In this document: positions 17,026 to 24,587 of the stretch, in pieces
How the letters are laid out: each line of letters opens with the position of its first letter
Numbering within the stretch: position 1 is the first letter of the stretch
Source of the DNA: Bacteroidales bacterium
Lineage (GTDB): Bacteria; Bacteroidota; Bacteroidia; Bacteroidales; FEN-979
Length of the DNA stretch: 50,364 bases
Assembly: GCA_023231065.1 (NCBI GenBank)
Contig: JALNWE010000019.1
Coordinates: forward strand, 1-50,364
Reading direction: 5' to 3'
Notes under the pieces: model-generated
The model's input: the letters and a program-made list of their open reading frames with translations, nothing else
Database searches by the model: none
Told to the model about the DNA's origin: nothing
Position numbers and translations under genes: made by a program

Positions 17026-18113
17026 AAATACAAAAACCTAAAGTTGCAATGATCGGAGCCGGCGCTATTGGGACCGCTTTGGGTAATGTCCTTGCCGGGC
17101 GATCTGAAGGACCAATCCTGCTTCATTCTATTGAGACACGGGTCGTGGAGGACATCAATACCAACCATATTAATTCAAAGTATTTCCCGACCCTGCTTCT
17201 TCATCCCGGCCTGAAAGCAACGACCGACGACCGACAGCTCGAGGGATATGATATTCTGTTTTTAGCGATTCCTTCCGTCATCCTGATGGACCACCTGAAT
17301 AATATCCGTAAATATATTCATTCTGAGGCTCTTCTCGTTAATCTGGCAAAAGGATTTGGCGCGGAATATAAAACAGTGGTCCAGTGCCTTCGCGAAAACT
17401 TCCCCAACCCGGTATGTACCCTTAAAGGACCAGGTTTTGCACGGGAAATAATCAATCAATCACCAACTGGTTTCACCCTTGGATATGAGAATTTATCTTC
17501 CGGTACCCTTCAGGGAAAATGCGCTTCTGACCTCCCCAAATATCTTCAGGAAAAGATACCTGAACATCATCCGGCAGCAGCCATCCCTGATTTGTTTCAG
17601 GGAACCAATGTTTACTTTGATTATTCAACAGATTGTCAGGGTGTTGAAATTCTAAGCATCTTGAAAAATATTTACGCGGTAGTCATGGGGATCGTGGATG
17701 CGCAGTTCAATTCACCCAATCTCCGGTTCATGGTTTTAACCAAGGCTTTCAGGGAAATGAGGAGGATTTTGCATTATTTCGGAGGGAAAGATGAAACCCT
17801 GTTCAATTATTGCGGGTACGGCGATTTCGCACTGACTGCCCTGAATGATCTCAGCCGGAACCGAACACTTGGATTGCTGATCGGAAAAGGTTTTTTTACC
17901 GAACACGTTTCGCATGAGCTGGTCCTTGAAGGAAGAACTGCCGTACAGGTTTTTTTTAAAGAAATATCGGAAAAAATGAATGTGTCGGAACATTTTCCAA
18001 TCTTAGCGGAATTATATAAGATATTTAATACCCAATATGATATTCCGGGATTTGTCGATACCATCCTGAACCTGAATGAAGGGAATGAAGAAGAGATGAG
18101 AGATAGAAGATGA
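17022..18113 (+). CDS. GpsA-like NAD(P)-dependent glycerol-3-phosphate dehydrogenase (divergent)
   Basis: A 363-residue protein with an N-terminal dinucleotide-binding loop GAGAIGTALG, DILFLAIPSV, LVNLAKGFG, LKGPGFAREI, the conserved lysine in LKNIYAV (residue 215, the catalytic lysine position of GpsA), and YGDFALTALNDLSRNRTLG, corresponding to the family motif GLGDLxxTCxSxxSRNxxxG. GpsA makes sn-glycerol-3-phosphate for phospholipids. This copy is longer than the usual 330 or so residues and many motif positions deviate (GAGAIG for GAGAWG, no TC in the late motif), so it may be a paralogue with altered substrate. The last residues EEMRDRR and the stop lie in a GAGATGA heptamer array. Confidence 0.75.
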   Translation: MKIQKPKVAMIGAGAIGTALGNVLAGRSEGPILLHSIETRVVEDINTNHINSKYFPTLLLHPGLKATTDDRQLEGYDILFLAIPSVILMDHLNNIRKYIHSEALLVNLAKGFGAEYKTVVQCLRENFPNPVCTLKGPGFAREIINQSPTGFTLGYENLSSGTLQGKCASDLPKYLQEKIPEHHPAAAIPDLFQGTNVYFDYSTDCQGVEILSILKNIYAVVMGIVDAQFNSPNLRFMVLTKAFREMRRILHYFGGKDETLFNYCGYGDFALTALNDLSRNRTLGLLIGKGFFTEHVSHELVLEGRTAVQVFFKEISEKMNVSEHFPILAELYKIFNTQYDIPGFVDTILNLNEGNEEEMRDRR

Positions 18114-18127
18114 GAGATGAGAGATGG
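18093..18127. repeat. Heptamer array, GAGATGA type (gpsA end to tmRNA)
   Basis: Five units: GAGATGA, GAGATAG, AAGATGA, GAGATGA, GAGATGG. The array provides the gpsA-like stop codon (TGA at 18111-18113) and ends 12 bases before the tmRNA -7 element. Confidence 0.88.
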
Positions 18128-18139
18128 GAGGTTTTTTTG

Positions 18140-18147
18140 TATCTTTG
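18140..18147 (+). promoter_or_regulatory. Predicted -7 element for tmRNA
   Basis: TATCTTTG matches TAnnTTTG and ends 11 bases before the mature 5' end of the tmRNA, so a short 5' leader would be trimmed by RNase P. Confidence 0.6.
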
Positions 18148-18158
18148 CAGATCATTCC

Positions 18159-18529
18159 GGGGCTGACCGGTTTTGACAGCAAGGGAGTGGGATTGTAAGC
18201 ATGCCGAGTCCTCGTGCGCCGACCTCGTAAAAAGTCAGTTCACATAGCCTATAAACGGCGACAATTATTCATACAGACTGGCTGCTTAATTTTAGAAATT
18301 AAGCGCGTCTTGTCTCCCGGGAAACCCTTCTCAACGGTGTTCCGGATGAGGCATCGAAAAGGTTGAGATAGTCCGGGCACCGTCCCGTTGCCAGGGCGAA
18401 AACAAAGGGACTAAGGTTCTGGTGGGTATGCTTTTGGCCAGTCTGAACCCGACAATCAATCAGAAGCTAAGCATGTAGAAAGCATTTTTGCTACTTGTTT
18501 GGACGAGGGTTCGAATCCCTCCAGCTCCA
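18159..18529 (+). ncRNA. ssrA: Transfer-messenger RNA (tmRNA)
   Basis: The 5' end GGGGCTGACCGGTTTTGACAG and the 3' end GGTTCGAATCCCTCCAGCTCC form the tRNA-like part. The acceptor stem pairs GGGGCTG with CAGCTCC (one G-U pair), and the T-arm is GAGGGTTCGAATCCCTC. The tag-coding part at 18257-18289 reads GDNYSYRLAA followed by TAA, a tag resembling ADDYSYAMAA of Chlorobium and the GENNYALAA type of Bacteroidota, with the resume codon GGC chosen by that similarity. The discriminator A is followed by CAA, so the terminal CCA is not genome-encoded. tmRNA with SmpB rescues stalled ribosomes and tags the nascent chain for proteolysis. Length about 371 bases, one-piece form. Confidence 0.95.
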
Positions 18530-18609
18530 CAACAGACCTACGTTATTTGTTGATAATCAATATGAAACGGAGGTCTGTTTTTCAAAAACAAAATCACATT
18601 TACGCATTC

Positions 18610-19350
18610 ATGGAATGTCTTTTCAGTATTCTTTCCCCAGGGGCCAGAAAATCAGTGTTGTTTCTATTTTTGATCCCGGTTTTTTGCCATGCACAGGACG
18701 TGATCATCAACAAAAACGGGGATCAATGGAATGTCAGGATCATAAAAGAATATGATGATTCCGTTCATTTTTCTTACTATTTTGACTCCTCCTCTACCGT
18801 ACGGAATATCAATAAAAAGTATATCGATTACCTTGTCCGTGAAAAAGGATACCATCCCATGCCCCTTGACAAGGAAAACGGAATGATTACCTATAGCGGT
18901 ATTATAGATGTAACCGGGAAAACTTCAGCAGAGTTGTACCAAAAGGGAAGAAAATGGTTGTCCGGGGCTTTTTATCCGGTTCAAACCGTTTTTGAGACCG
19001 AGGATGAGAAAGATGGCATAATCATAGCAAAAGGGTCAATCCCATATATTTACAACAACCGGATCAATCATCCATCTGGTGGAAACGTCCAGTTCACTTT
19101 TTCCCTCTACTTTAAGGATGGAAAATACAAATATTCGGTTTCCGGATTTACCCATACCGGCAAGGGGTCTATTCCAACCGTCGGCCCGTTGGAGCAAGTC
19201 GTTCCTCCAAAAAAAGACCGGGTTTTCAGTGTCTGGGTTTTCAACAATAATTGGAATAAACTGAAGGTAGTTGTGGACGATAAAATAACAGGACAGATCG
19301 AATCCCTCCGTAAGTTCGTGTCGGATGAGCAGAAACCAGAATCGTGGTAA
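18610..19350 (+). CDS. DUF4468 domain-containing exported protein
   Basis: From the ATG at 18610 the protein has 246 residues with a signal peptide ending CHA|QD near residue 28. An in-frame ATG at 18562 would add 16 residues; an earlier one at 18499 lies inside the tmRNA and is excluded. The first part (DVIINKNGDQWNVRIIKEYDD) is a short beta segment like those of Bacteroidota proteins that describe a setting and a key. The second part (about residues 95-215) matches DUF4468, a TBP-like fold: GIIDVTGKTSAELYQKGRKWL, then IIAKGSIPYI and VQFTFSLYFKDGKYKY. DUF4468 proteins have no known function and are predicted periplasmic or surface. No operon partner is evident. Confidence 0.75.
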   Translation: MECLFSILSPGARKSVLFLFLIPVFCHAQDVIINKNGDQWNVRIIKEYDDSVHFSYYFDSSSTVRNINKKYIDYLVREKGYHPMPLDKENGMITYSGIIDVTGKTSAELYQKGRKWLSGAFYPVQTVFETEDEKDGIIIAKGSIPYIYNNRINHPSGGNVQFTFSLYFKDGKYKYSVSGFTHTGKGSIPTVGPLEQVVPPKKDRVFSVWVFNNNWNKLKVVVDDKITGQIESLRKFVSDEQKPESW

Positions 19351-19389
19351 TTAGCCGTTCCATTCAAAAGAAGCTGATATTCACCGAGT

Positions 19390-20541
19390 TCAGATCGTAT
19401 AACGTTTGACATCATCCTGTGTGATCTGCCCTTCACTCAGTATCACCAACCGTTCCACCACGTTTTTCAGTTCCCTGATATTACCAGTCCAGCTAAGGGT
19501 TTTTAATTCATTCATGGCTTCCGGGGTTACCTCTTTCGGAGCCCTTCCGATACTCTGGCAGTATTCCTGAATAAAATGATCCACCAGTAACGGGATATCG
19601 TCAACCCGCTGCGACAAAGGCGGGACATCAATGATGATGACACTCAACCGGTGATAAAGATCTTCGCGGAAAGTCTTATTTTTTATTTCTTCCCGGATAT
19701 TTTTATTGGTTGCAGCGATAACCCTTACATCCACTATGATCTCCTTCTCGCCTCCTACCCTGGTGATCTTGTTTTCCTGAAGGGCGCGCAAGACTTTGGA
19801 TTGTGCCGAAAGGCTCATATCCCCTATCTCGTCCAGGAACAGGGTACCCCCATTTGCCTGTTCAAAATCACCTTTGTGCTGTTTGAAGGCAGAGGTAAAA
19901 GATCCCTTTTCATGTCCGAATAAATTACTTTCGATCAGTTCGGCGGGGATCGCGGCACAGTTGACCTCTACAAAAGGACCATGAGACCGGTGACTTATAG
20001 CATGAAGATGTCGGGCAACCAATTCTTTACCGGTTCCGTTTTCCCCTGTGATCAAAACACGTGCTTCGGTAGGGGCAACTTTTGCGATCATCTGATGGAT
20101 CTGCTGCATGGCTTGCGATTCACCAATCATAGTATAAGACGCGCCGACCTTCTGTCGTAATTGCCTGGTCTCATCCAGCAACACAGTCCGCGCAAGGGCA
20201 TTGCGCAACGTCACCAACAAACGGTTCAGATCAAGGGGCTTGGCAATATAATCATAAGCGCCGGTCTTAATGGCTTCCACTGCAGTATCGATGGTGCCAT
20301 GACCTGAGATCATGATGATTGGGGTATCTGTGATCCCGATAGCCAGGTTCAGTACTTCCATCCCATCCATTCTGGGCATTTTAATATCGCAGAGGATCAC
20401 ATCGTACTTGTTTTCTTTGATCATCCTGATGCCTTCGGTTCCGTCAGGAGCGTCGTCCACCTGGTATTTTTCATATTCCAGGATCTCACGGAGGGTATTC
20501 CGGATACTCTTTTCATCGTCAATTACAAGGATACGGGACAT
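19390..20541 (-). CDS. NtrC-type response regulator without HTH domain
   Basis: A 383-residue protein from the ATG at 20541 (MSRILVIDDE). Receiver domain: phosphorylatable Asp52 in LCDIKMPRMDG, conserved Lys101. AAA+ domain: Walker A GENGTGKE (167-174), sigma-54 loop GSFTSA (213-218) instead of canonical GAFTGA, Walker B GTLFLDEIGDM, the R-finger region FREDLYHRLSV, and the lid WTGNIRELKNVVERL. It stops at KRYTI directly after the lid, so the FIS-type DNA-binding domain is absent. From memory, Bacteroidota encode a subfamily of this kind. It may act on sigma-54 holoenzyme from solution or have another role. Its own cognate kinase is not clear; the kinase at 14.7 kb is a nearby candidate only by distance. 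Confidence 0.9.
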   Translation of the reverse strand: MSRILVIDDEKSIRNTLREILEYEKYQVDDAPDGTEGIRMIKENKYDVILCDIKMPRMDGMEVLNLAIGITDTPIIMISGHGTIDTAVEAIKTGAYDYIAKPLDLNRLLVTLRNALARTVLLDETRQLRQKVGASYTMIGESQAMQQIHQMIAKVAPTEARVLITGENGTGKELVARHLHAISHRSHGPFVEVNCAAIPAELIESNLFGHEKGSFTSAFKQHKGDFEQANGGTLFLDEIGDMSLSAQSKVLRALQENKITRVGGEKEIIVDVRVIAATNKNIREEIKNKTFREDLYHRLSVIIIDVPPLSQRVDDIPLLVDHFIQEYCQSIGRAPKEVTPEAMNELKTLSWTGNIRELKNVVERLVILSEGQITQDDVKRYTI

Positions 20542-20579
20542 AAAAACCAATTAATGATGAGAAATAAAAAAGCAAAAAA

Positions 20580-20587
20580 CAAAGATA
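20580..20587 (-). promoter_or_regulatory. Predicted -7 element for the response regulator
   Basis: Minus strand TATCTTTG matches TAnnTTTG, 38 bases upstream of the ATG at 20541. Confidence 0.5.
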
Positions 20588-20641
20588 ACTAACATGATAC
20601 CCTTGAACTTTAACAGAATTCAAAAGTACCGAAAGATTTGA

Positions 20642-20649
20642 TAATTTTG
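20642..20649 (+). promoter_or_regulatory. Predicted -7 element just before the FG-GAP gene start
   Basis: TAATTTTG matches TAnnTTTG. Only 7 bases separate it from the ATG at 20657, so the transcript would have almost no leader. Confidence 0.45.
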
Positions 20650-20656
20650 TTGTGCT

Positions 20657-22993
20657 ATGAAAATCAGGCTGGAAATAATTTTCATCTTTTCTCTTAATCT
20701 ATTCTTTCCAACAATGGGTAGCGCCCGTACTATTCATGATTTATTTTACCGTCCAGCATCCAGTATCCAGCATCCAGCGCCCAGCATCCAACATCCGGCA
20801 TCCGACCTGTTATTCCCCTGGGCCGGAGGGTTGAATTCATGCCAGTTTTGCGCGATTGACCTGAACCTTGATGGGATCAATGACCTGCTCATTTTCGACA
20901 GGCATGGTAACCGTAAACTGACCTTTATCAATCATGGGACTCCCAATGCCATTGATTACTCCTTTGCCCCTGAATACGCGGCTAAAATTCCCGTTTTGCA
21001 CGATTGGGTGATCACGGCCGATTACAACTGTGATGGGAAAATGGACCTCTTCACTTATGGATTCGGGGGAGTGAGGGTCTTTCTGAACGTTTCGGATACC
21101 GTCCTGAAATTCAAGCTGGTGACAGACCTGTTAGAATCTTTTTATTATACAGGGAAGGTTGGGATCCTGGTAACCAGTGTTGACTATCCGGCATTGGCCG
21201 ATATTGATAATGACGGGGATCTGGATCTGCTTACTTTTTTCGGACTCGGGTCCTTTGTGGAATACCATAAAAATCTTTCCATTGAAAAGTATGGGAACTG
21301 TGATAGTCTTGATTACCAGCTGAATGATCATTGCTGGGGAAAATTCAAAGAGAGTGAAGGAGGAAATCATATTCAGCTTAATGCCATCTGCCCATATCAG
21401 GCTGAAAAAGATCATCCAAAACATACCGGGTCGACCCTGTTGGCCATTGACCTGAACAATGATGGGCTGAAGGACCTGATCTTGGGAGATGTTGATTTTC
21501 CGGGATTGATAGCCCTTATCAACGGAGGCACAACCGATACAGCGTTCATGGTTGACATGGATACAATCTATCCATCCTATAACCATCCCGTAAAATTGTT
21601 TTCCTTCCCGGCGGCCTCCTGGCTGGACATGGACAATGACGGCATAAATGACCTTGTCGTTTCGCCATTTGATCCGAATTTAATCACGGCTGACAATTAT
21701 AATTGTGTCTGGTTCTATAAGAATACAGGGAGCAATACATCCCCGCTCTTTGAATTTCAAACAGACCGGTTTTTCCGGAACGAAATGATGGATTTTGGAT
21801 CCGACGCGCTGCCTGTGTTGTATGATTTTGATAACGACGGGCTCACAGACCTATTTGTGGGAAATTACGGGTATTATGATTCTTCCTGGTATTTTCAAGG
21901 TATCCTTCATTCGGCATATACTTCGCGGGTTGCTTATTTCAAGAACAAGGGAACAAACACCTCACCGATTTTCGAATATGTCACAGATGATCTGGCCGGT
22001 ATCTCACAACTCAGTCTTTCCGGTGTTTTTCCTGCTTTTGCGGATCTCAACGGTGATGGCCTGACCGATTTATTGATCGGTAATGGTGACGGGACCCTGC
22101 TTTTCTTCCCCAACAAAGGAAGTTCCGGTGATCTCCCGGTTTTTGGAGAGGCTCAACCTTTTTACCAGCAGATTGATGTTGGCTATTACAGTACCCCCCA
22201 ACTTTTTGACCTGGATAAGGATGGATTGCCGGAGTTGATCGTGGGTGAACGGGGTGGAAACCTGAATTATTACGATGACATAGGAACATCATCAAATCCG
22301 GTATTTACCTGCATCACGGATAGTCTCGGAAAGGTCAACGTGACCAATTATGATTTATCATGGGATGGATTCAGTACGCCTTGTTTTTTCAGACTTCCCG
22401 CTGGGGACACACGACTTGTTAGTGGTTCCGAAGAAGGAAAACTATATTGTTTCGATTCAATTGATGGGAACCTGGATGGAAAGTTCGTCCTATCGGACGA
22501 TCTTTCCCTTTTAACCGGAACCAAACCTGCTGATTCAGTATGCGGATGGCGTTCCTGTGGCGCGATTGCCCATCTCAGCGATGCGGGATACTTCGATTTA
22601 CTGGCAGGGAATTTCAGCGGCGGGATACAGTATATCAGTTCAAAACAACCAGCCCATATTATTCCGGGAATAAATACAGTGGGCCAGATGGCAGATTTAC
22701 AGATACAAATAACCCCAAATCCGGCAGATGATAAGGTATTCATTGCGGTTTACAATCACGCTGCCACATCAATCAACGGTCTTACCACTTCCTATCTTCT
22801 TTCTCCTACCTCCTATCAAACAATCACACAGAACTCCATCTTATCCCTTCAGGTTTTTGACACTTTTGGCCGTATCCTCATGGAGGTACCCTTCACTGAC
22901 CAGATGACGATCAACACCTCAACCTTGCCCGATGGTATCTACCTTGTCAGAATTGGCCCCACAAGCTATAAACTGGTCATCCGCCACCGGTAA
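20657..22993 (+). CDS. FG-GAP/VCBS repeat protein with type IX secretion C-terminal domain
   Basis: A 778-residue secreted protein. A signal peptide (about 1-24) is followed by a short tract encoded by CCAGCAT heptamers (PASSIQHPAPSIQH), then about eight FG-GAP-like calcium-binding repeats of form DxDxDGxxDL (for example DLNLDGINDL, DIDNDGDLDL, DLNNDGLKDL, DMDNDGINDL, DFDNDGLTDL, DLNGDGLTDL), which suggest a beta-propeller. The C-terminal domain begins near PNPADDKV and ends DTFGRILMEV, LPDGIYLVRI, YKLVIRH, the Por_Secre_tail sorting signal of type IX secretion. It is therefore predicted to be exported by the type IX system and possibly surface-attached. The sorting domain carries a second in-frame heptamer tract (TSYLLSPTSYQ). 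Ligand or enzyme activity cannot be inferred. Confidence 0.9.
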   Translation: MKIRLEIIFIFSLNLFFPTMGSARTIHDLFYRPASSIQHPAPSIQHPASDLLFPWAGGLNSCQFCAIDLNLDGINDLLIFDRHGNRKLTFINHGTPNAIDYSFAPEYAAKIPVLHDWVITADYNCDGKMDLFTYGFGGVRVFLNVSDTVLKFKLVTDLLESFYYTGKVGILVTSVDYPALADIDNDGDLDLLTFFGLGSFVEYHKNLSIEKYGNCDSLDYQLNDHCWGKFKESEGGNHIQLNAICPYQAEKDHPKHTGSTLLAIDLNNDGLKDLILGDVDFPGLIALINGGTTDTAFMVDMDTIYPSYNHPVKLFSFPAASWLDMDNDGINDLVVSPFDPNLITADNYNCVWFYKNTGSNTSPLFEFQTDRFFRNEMMDFGSDALPVLYDFDNDGLTDLFVGNYGYYDSSWYFQGILHSAYTSRVAYFKNKGTNTSPIFEYVTDDLAGISQLSLSGVFPAFADLNGDGLTDLLIGNGDGTLLFFPNKGSSGDLPVFGEAQPFYQQIDVGYYSTPQLFDLDKDGLPELIVGERGGNLNYYDDIGTSSNPVFTCITDSLGKVNVTNYDLSWDGFSTPCFFRLPAGDTRLVSGSEEGKLYCFDSIDGNLDGKFVLSDDLSLLTGTKPADSVCGWRSCGAIAHLSDAGYFDLLAGNFSGGIQYISSKQPAHIIPGINTVGQMADLQIQITPNPADDKVFIAVYNHAATSINGLTTSYLLSPTSYQTITQNSILSLQVFDTFGRILMEVPFTDQMTINTSTLPDGIYLVRIGPTSYKLVIRHR
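20753..20801. repeat. Heptamer array, CCAGCAT/CCGGCAT type, in the FG-GAP gene
   Basis: Seven consecutive units: CCAGCAT, CCAGTAT, CCAGCAT, CCAGCGC, CCAGCAT, CCAACAT, CCGGCAT. Three units equal 21 bases, so the peptide repeats every seven residues (PASSIQH, PAPSIQH). It lies just after the signal peptide. Confidence 0.92.
22788..22815. repeat. Heptamer array, TCTCCTA type, in the FG-GAP gene sorting domain
   Basis: Four units: CTTCCTA, TCTTCTT, TCTCCTA, CCTCCTA. It encodes TSYLLSPTSYQ inside the type IX sorting domain and resembles the array at 1605-1653. Confidence 0.65.
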
Positions 22994-23157
22994 AAAATCA
23001 GGAATAGTTTATTCCACTTTCTCCCAGGATTCTTTTTGCAGTCCTCATTTCCATCAATAAAAACAGGCAAGGTCAAACACTTATTACTCTATTTATTTCA
23101 TTTTCACTAGCTAGGATTCCATTTATAGCCCCACCCCGTCAAAAAAAGTTATCAACA

Positions 23158-23187
23158 AGTGGAGGTAAGTGGAGAATTGTGGGGATT
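23158..23187 (+). promoter_or_regulatory. Predicted MraZ operator (three direct repeats) upstream of mraZ
   Basis: Three GTGG boxes spaced exactly 10 bases apart at 23159, 23169 and 23179 (GTGGA, GTGGA, GTGGG). Characterised MraZ proteins bind tandem TGGGN-type repeats with 5-base spacers in front of their own operon. The layout predicts autorepression of the dcw cluster. Confidence 0.7.
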
Positions 23188-23193
23188 TTTATC

Positions 23194-23201
23194 TATATTT
23201 A
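23194..23201 (+). promoter_or_regulatory. Possible -7 element of the dcw promoter
   Basis: TATATTTA differs from TAnnTTTG at the last base. It lies immediately after the MraZ boxes and 33 bases before the mraZ ATG, so bound MraZ would block polymerase. Confidence 0.4.
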
Positions 23202-23234
23202 CGGTCGAAAAAAAAATTCGTGTCAACAACGAAC

Positions 23235-23702
23235 ATGATCGGTGAATTTGAATGCCGGCTCGATGAGAAGAGCCGAATCATCCTTCCTGCCGCGCTGAAA
23301 AAGCAAATCAGCCCGGAGGCCGAGGATAAATTCGTGATCAATCGTGGATTTGAGGGATGCCTTGTGCTATATCCCCATGACATCTGGAAGAAGACCACTG
23401 AGAATATCAACAAGCTGAATCTATACATACGTGATAACCGCCGGTTTGTCCGGTTCTTTTATAATGGCGCCACAGAGTTGGCCCTTGACAGCCAGAACCG
23501 GTTATTGTTGCCCAAATCGCTGCTTGGATTCGCAGGTATTGAGAAGGAGATCATCTTATTTGCTTATTCTGACCGGATTGAGGTCTGGAACAAGTCTACT
23601 TACCAGCAACTGTTGTCGAAGGAGCCTGAGGACTTTGCCCAGTTGGCCGAAAAAGTAATGGGAAAACAAGACAGAACCAACACAATCGATGATATACCAT
23701 AA
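23235..23702 (+). CDS. mraZ: Division/cell-wall cluster transcriptional regulator MraZ
   Basis: From the ATG at 23235 the protein has 155 residues (MIGEFECRLDEKSRIILP...). It contains the two SpoVT-AbrB-like MraZ repeats: DEKSRIILPAALKKQI near residues 9-24 and the second, NGATELALDSQNRLLLPKSLLGFAG near 87-110. The frame is open 22 codons further upstream to 23169, but that part would overlap the third operator box and does not match the family. MraZ is the first gene of the dcw cluster and represses it by binding repeats in its promoter; the boxes at 23158-23187 fit. It overlaps rsmH by 14 bases, so the two are likely translationally coupled. Confidence 0.93.
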   Translation: MIGEFECRLDEKSRIILPAALKKQISPEAEDKFVINRGFEGCLVLYPHDIWKKTTENINKLNLYIRDNRRFVRFFYNGATELALDSQNRLLLPKSLLGFAGIEKEIILFAYSDRIEVWNKSTYQQLLSKEPEDFAQLAEKVMGKQDRTNTIDDIP

Positions 23703-24585
23703 GAGTGTTCTTCTTAGTGAAACCGTGGAGGCGCTTGCCATTTGTCCGGATGGCATCTATGTGGATGCTACTTTCGGGGGTGGCGGGCATTCGAAAGCCA
23801 TTCTGGATCATCTTACAAACGGCAAGTTGATCGCTTTTGACCAGGATGAAGAAGCAATCAGCAACCGCCTGAATGATCCGCGGCTGATCATGGTCAACCA
23901 TAACTTCAGGTTCCTTCGCAATTTCCTGATGTTGCACCGGGTTTTTCCGGTCGATGGGATTCTGGCCGACCTGGGGCTCTCATCTCATCAAATCGATCAG
24001 GCTGACCGAGGTTTTTCAACCCGTTTTGAAGGGATGCTCGATATGCGCATGGACCGCAACAAAAAGATGACAGCCAGGAAAATTGTGAACCAATACACTG
24101 AAGGGGACCTGGCCGGTCTATTCAGGAATTACGGAGAGATAAGGAACGCCCGCAAACTTGCTGCCTGTATAGATAGGCACCGGAAAGAGAAAGAAATTGA
24201 AACGACCACCGAATTAAAAACGATTGCTCAAACCTGTGCCGAACGTGGAAAAGAGAATAAATACCTGGCTCAGGTCTTCCAGGCGTTACGGATCGAAGTA
24301 AACGAAGAAATGGATGCGTTACGGGAGTTTTTAAAACAAGCTCCGGCCTGCCTGAAGCCGGGTGGAAGATTGGTGGTGATCTCCTACCATTCATTGGAAG
24401 ATAAGCTGGTTAAAAATTTCTTCCGTTCCGGCAATTTCGAAGGGGTAACGGAGAAAGATTTTTATGGAAATGAACTGTCGCCACTGAAGGTCATTACCCG
24501 AAAAGCCATCGTTCCATCAGAATCCGAAACAGAACAGAACAGCAGGGCCCGGAGCGCCCATTTAAGGATAGCCGAAAAAAGGTAA
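23689..24585 (+). CDS. rsmH: 16S rRNA (cytosine-1402-N4)-methyltransferase
   Basis: A 298-residue enzyme beginning YHKSVLLSETVEAL with the SAM-binding loop VDATFGGGGHSKAIL near residues 25-40. Further signatures are ILADLGLSSHQID, RGFSTRFEGMLDMRMD, ARKLAACI, VFQALRIEVNEEMDAL, and GGRLVVISYHSLEDKLVK. RsmH (formerly MraW) methylates C1402 in the ribosomal decoding centre and is a constant second gene of the dcw cluster. Length and motifs are normal. Start at 23689 overlaps mraZ; a 2-base gap leads to ftsL. Confidence 0.97.
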   Translation: MIYHKSVLLSETVEALAICPDGIYVDATFGGGGHSKAILDHLTNGKLIAFDQDEEAISNRLNDPRLIMVNHNFRFLRNFLMLHRVFPVDGILADLGLSSHQIDQADRGFSTRFEGMLDMRMDRNKKMTARKIVNQYTEGDLAGLFRNYGEIRNARKLAACIDRHRKEKEIETTTELKTIAQTCAERGKENKYLAQVFQALRIEVNEEMDALREFLKQAPACLKPGGRLVVISYHSLEDKLVKNFFRSGNFEGVTEKDFYGNELSPLKVITRKAIVPSESETEQNSRARSAHLRIAEKR

Positions 24586-24587
24586 AG

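Noticed and set aside
18499..18561. Upstream start for the DUF4468 gene beginning MDEGSNPSSS
   Set aside because: This start lies in the T-arm and acceptor region of the tmRNA; the signal peptide begins at a later ATG.
19351..19389. HTH domain of the response regulator lost through a frameshift
   Set aside because: Only 39 bases lie between its stop and the end of the convergent DUF4468 gene; an HTH would need about 150 bases, so the domain is really absent.
22994..23157. Terminator after the FG-GAP gene
   Set aside because: Only a weak short stem (AGGA...TCCT) is seen with no following T-run, so I do not call a terminator.
23169..23234. Longer mraZ beginning at 23169
   Set aside because: The first 22 residues do not match the family and would make the coding region overlap the third MraZ box and the promoter.
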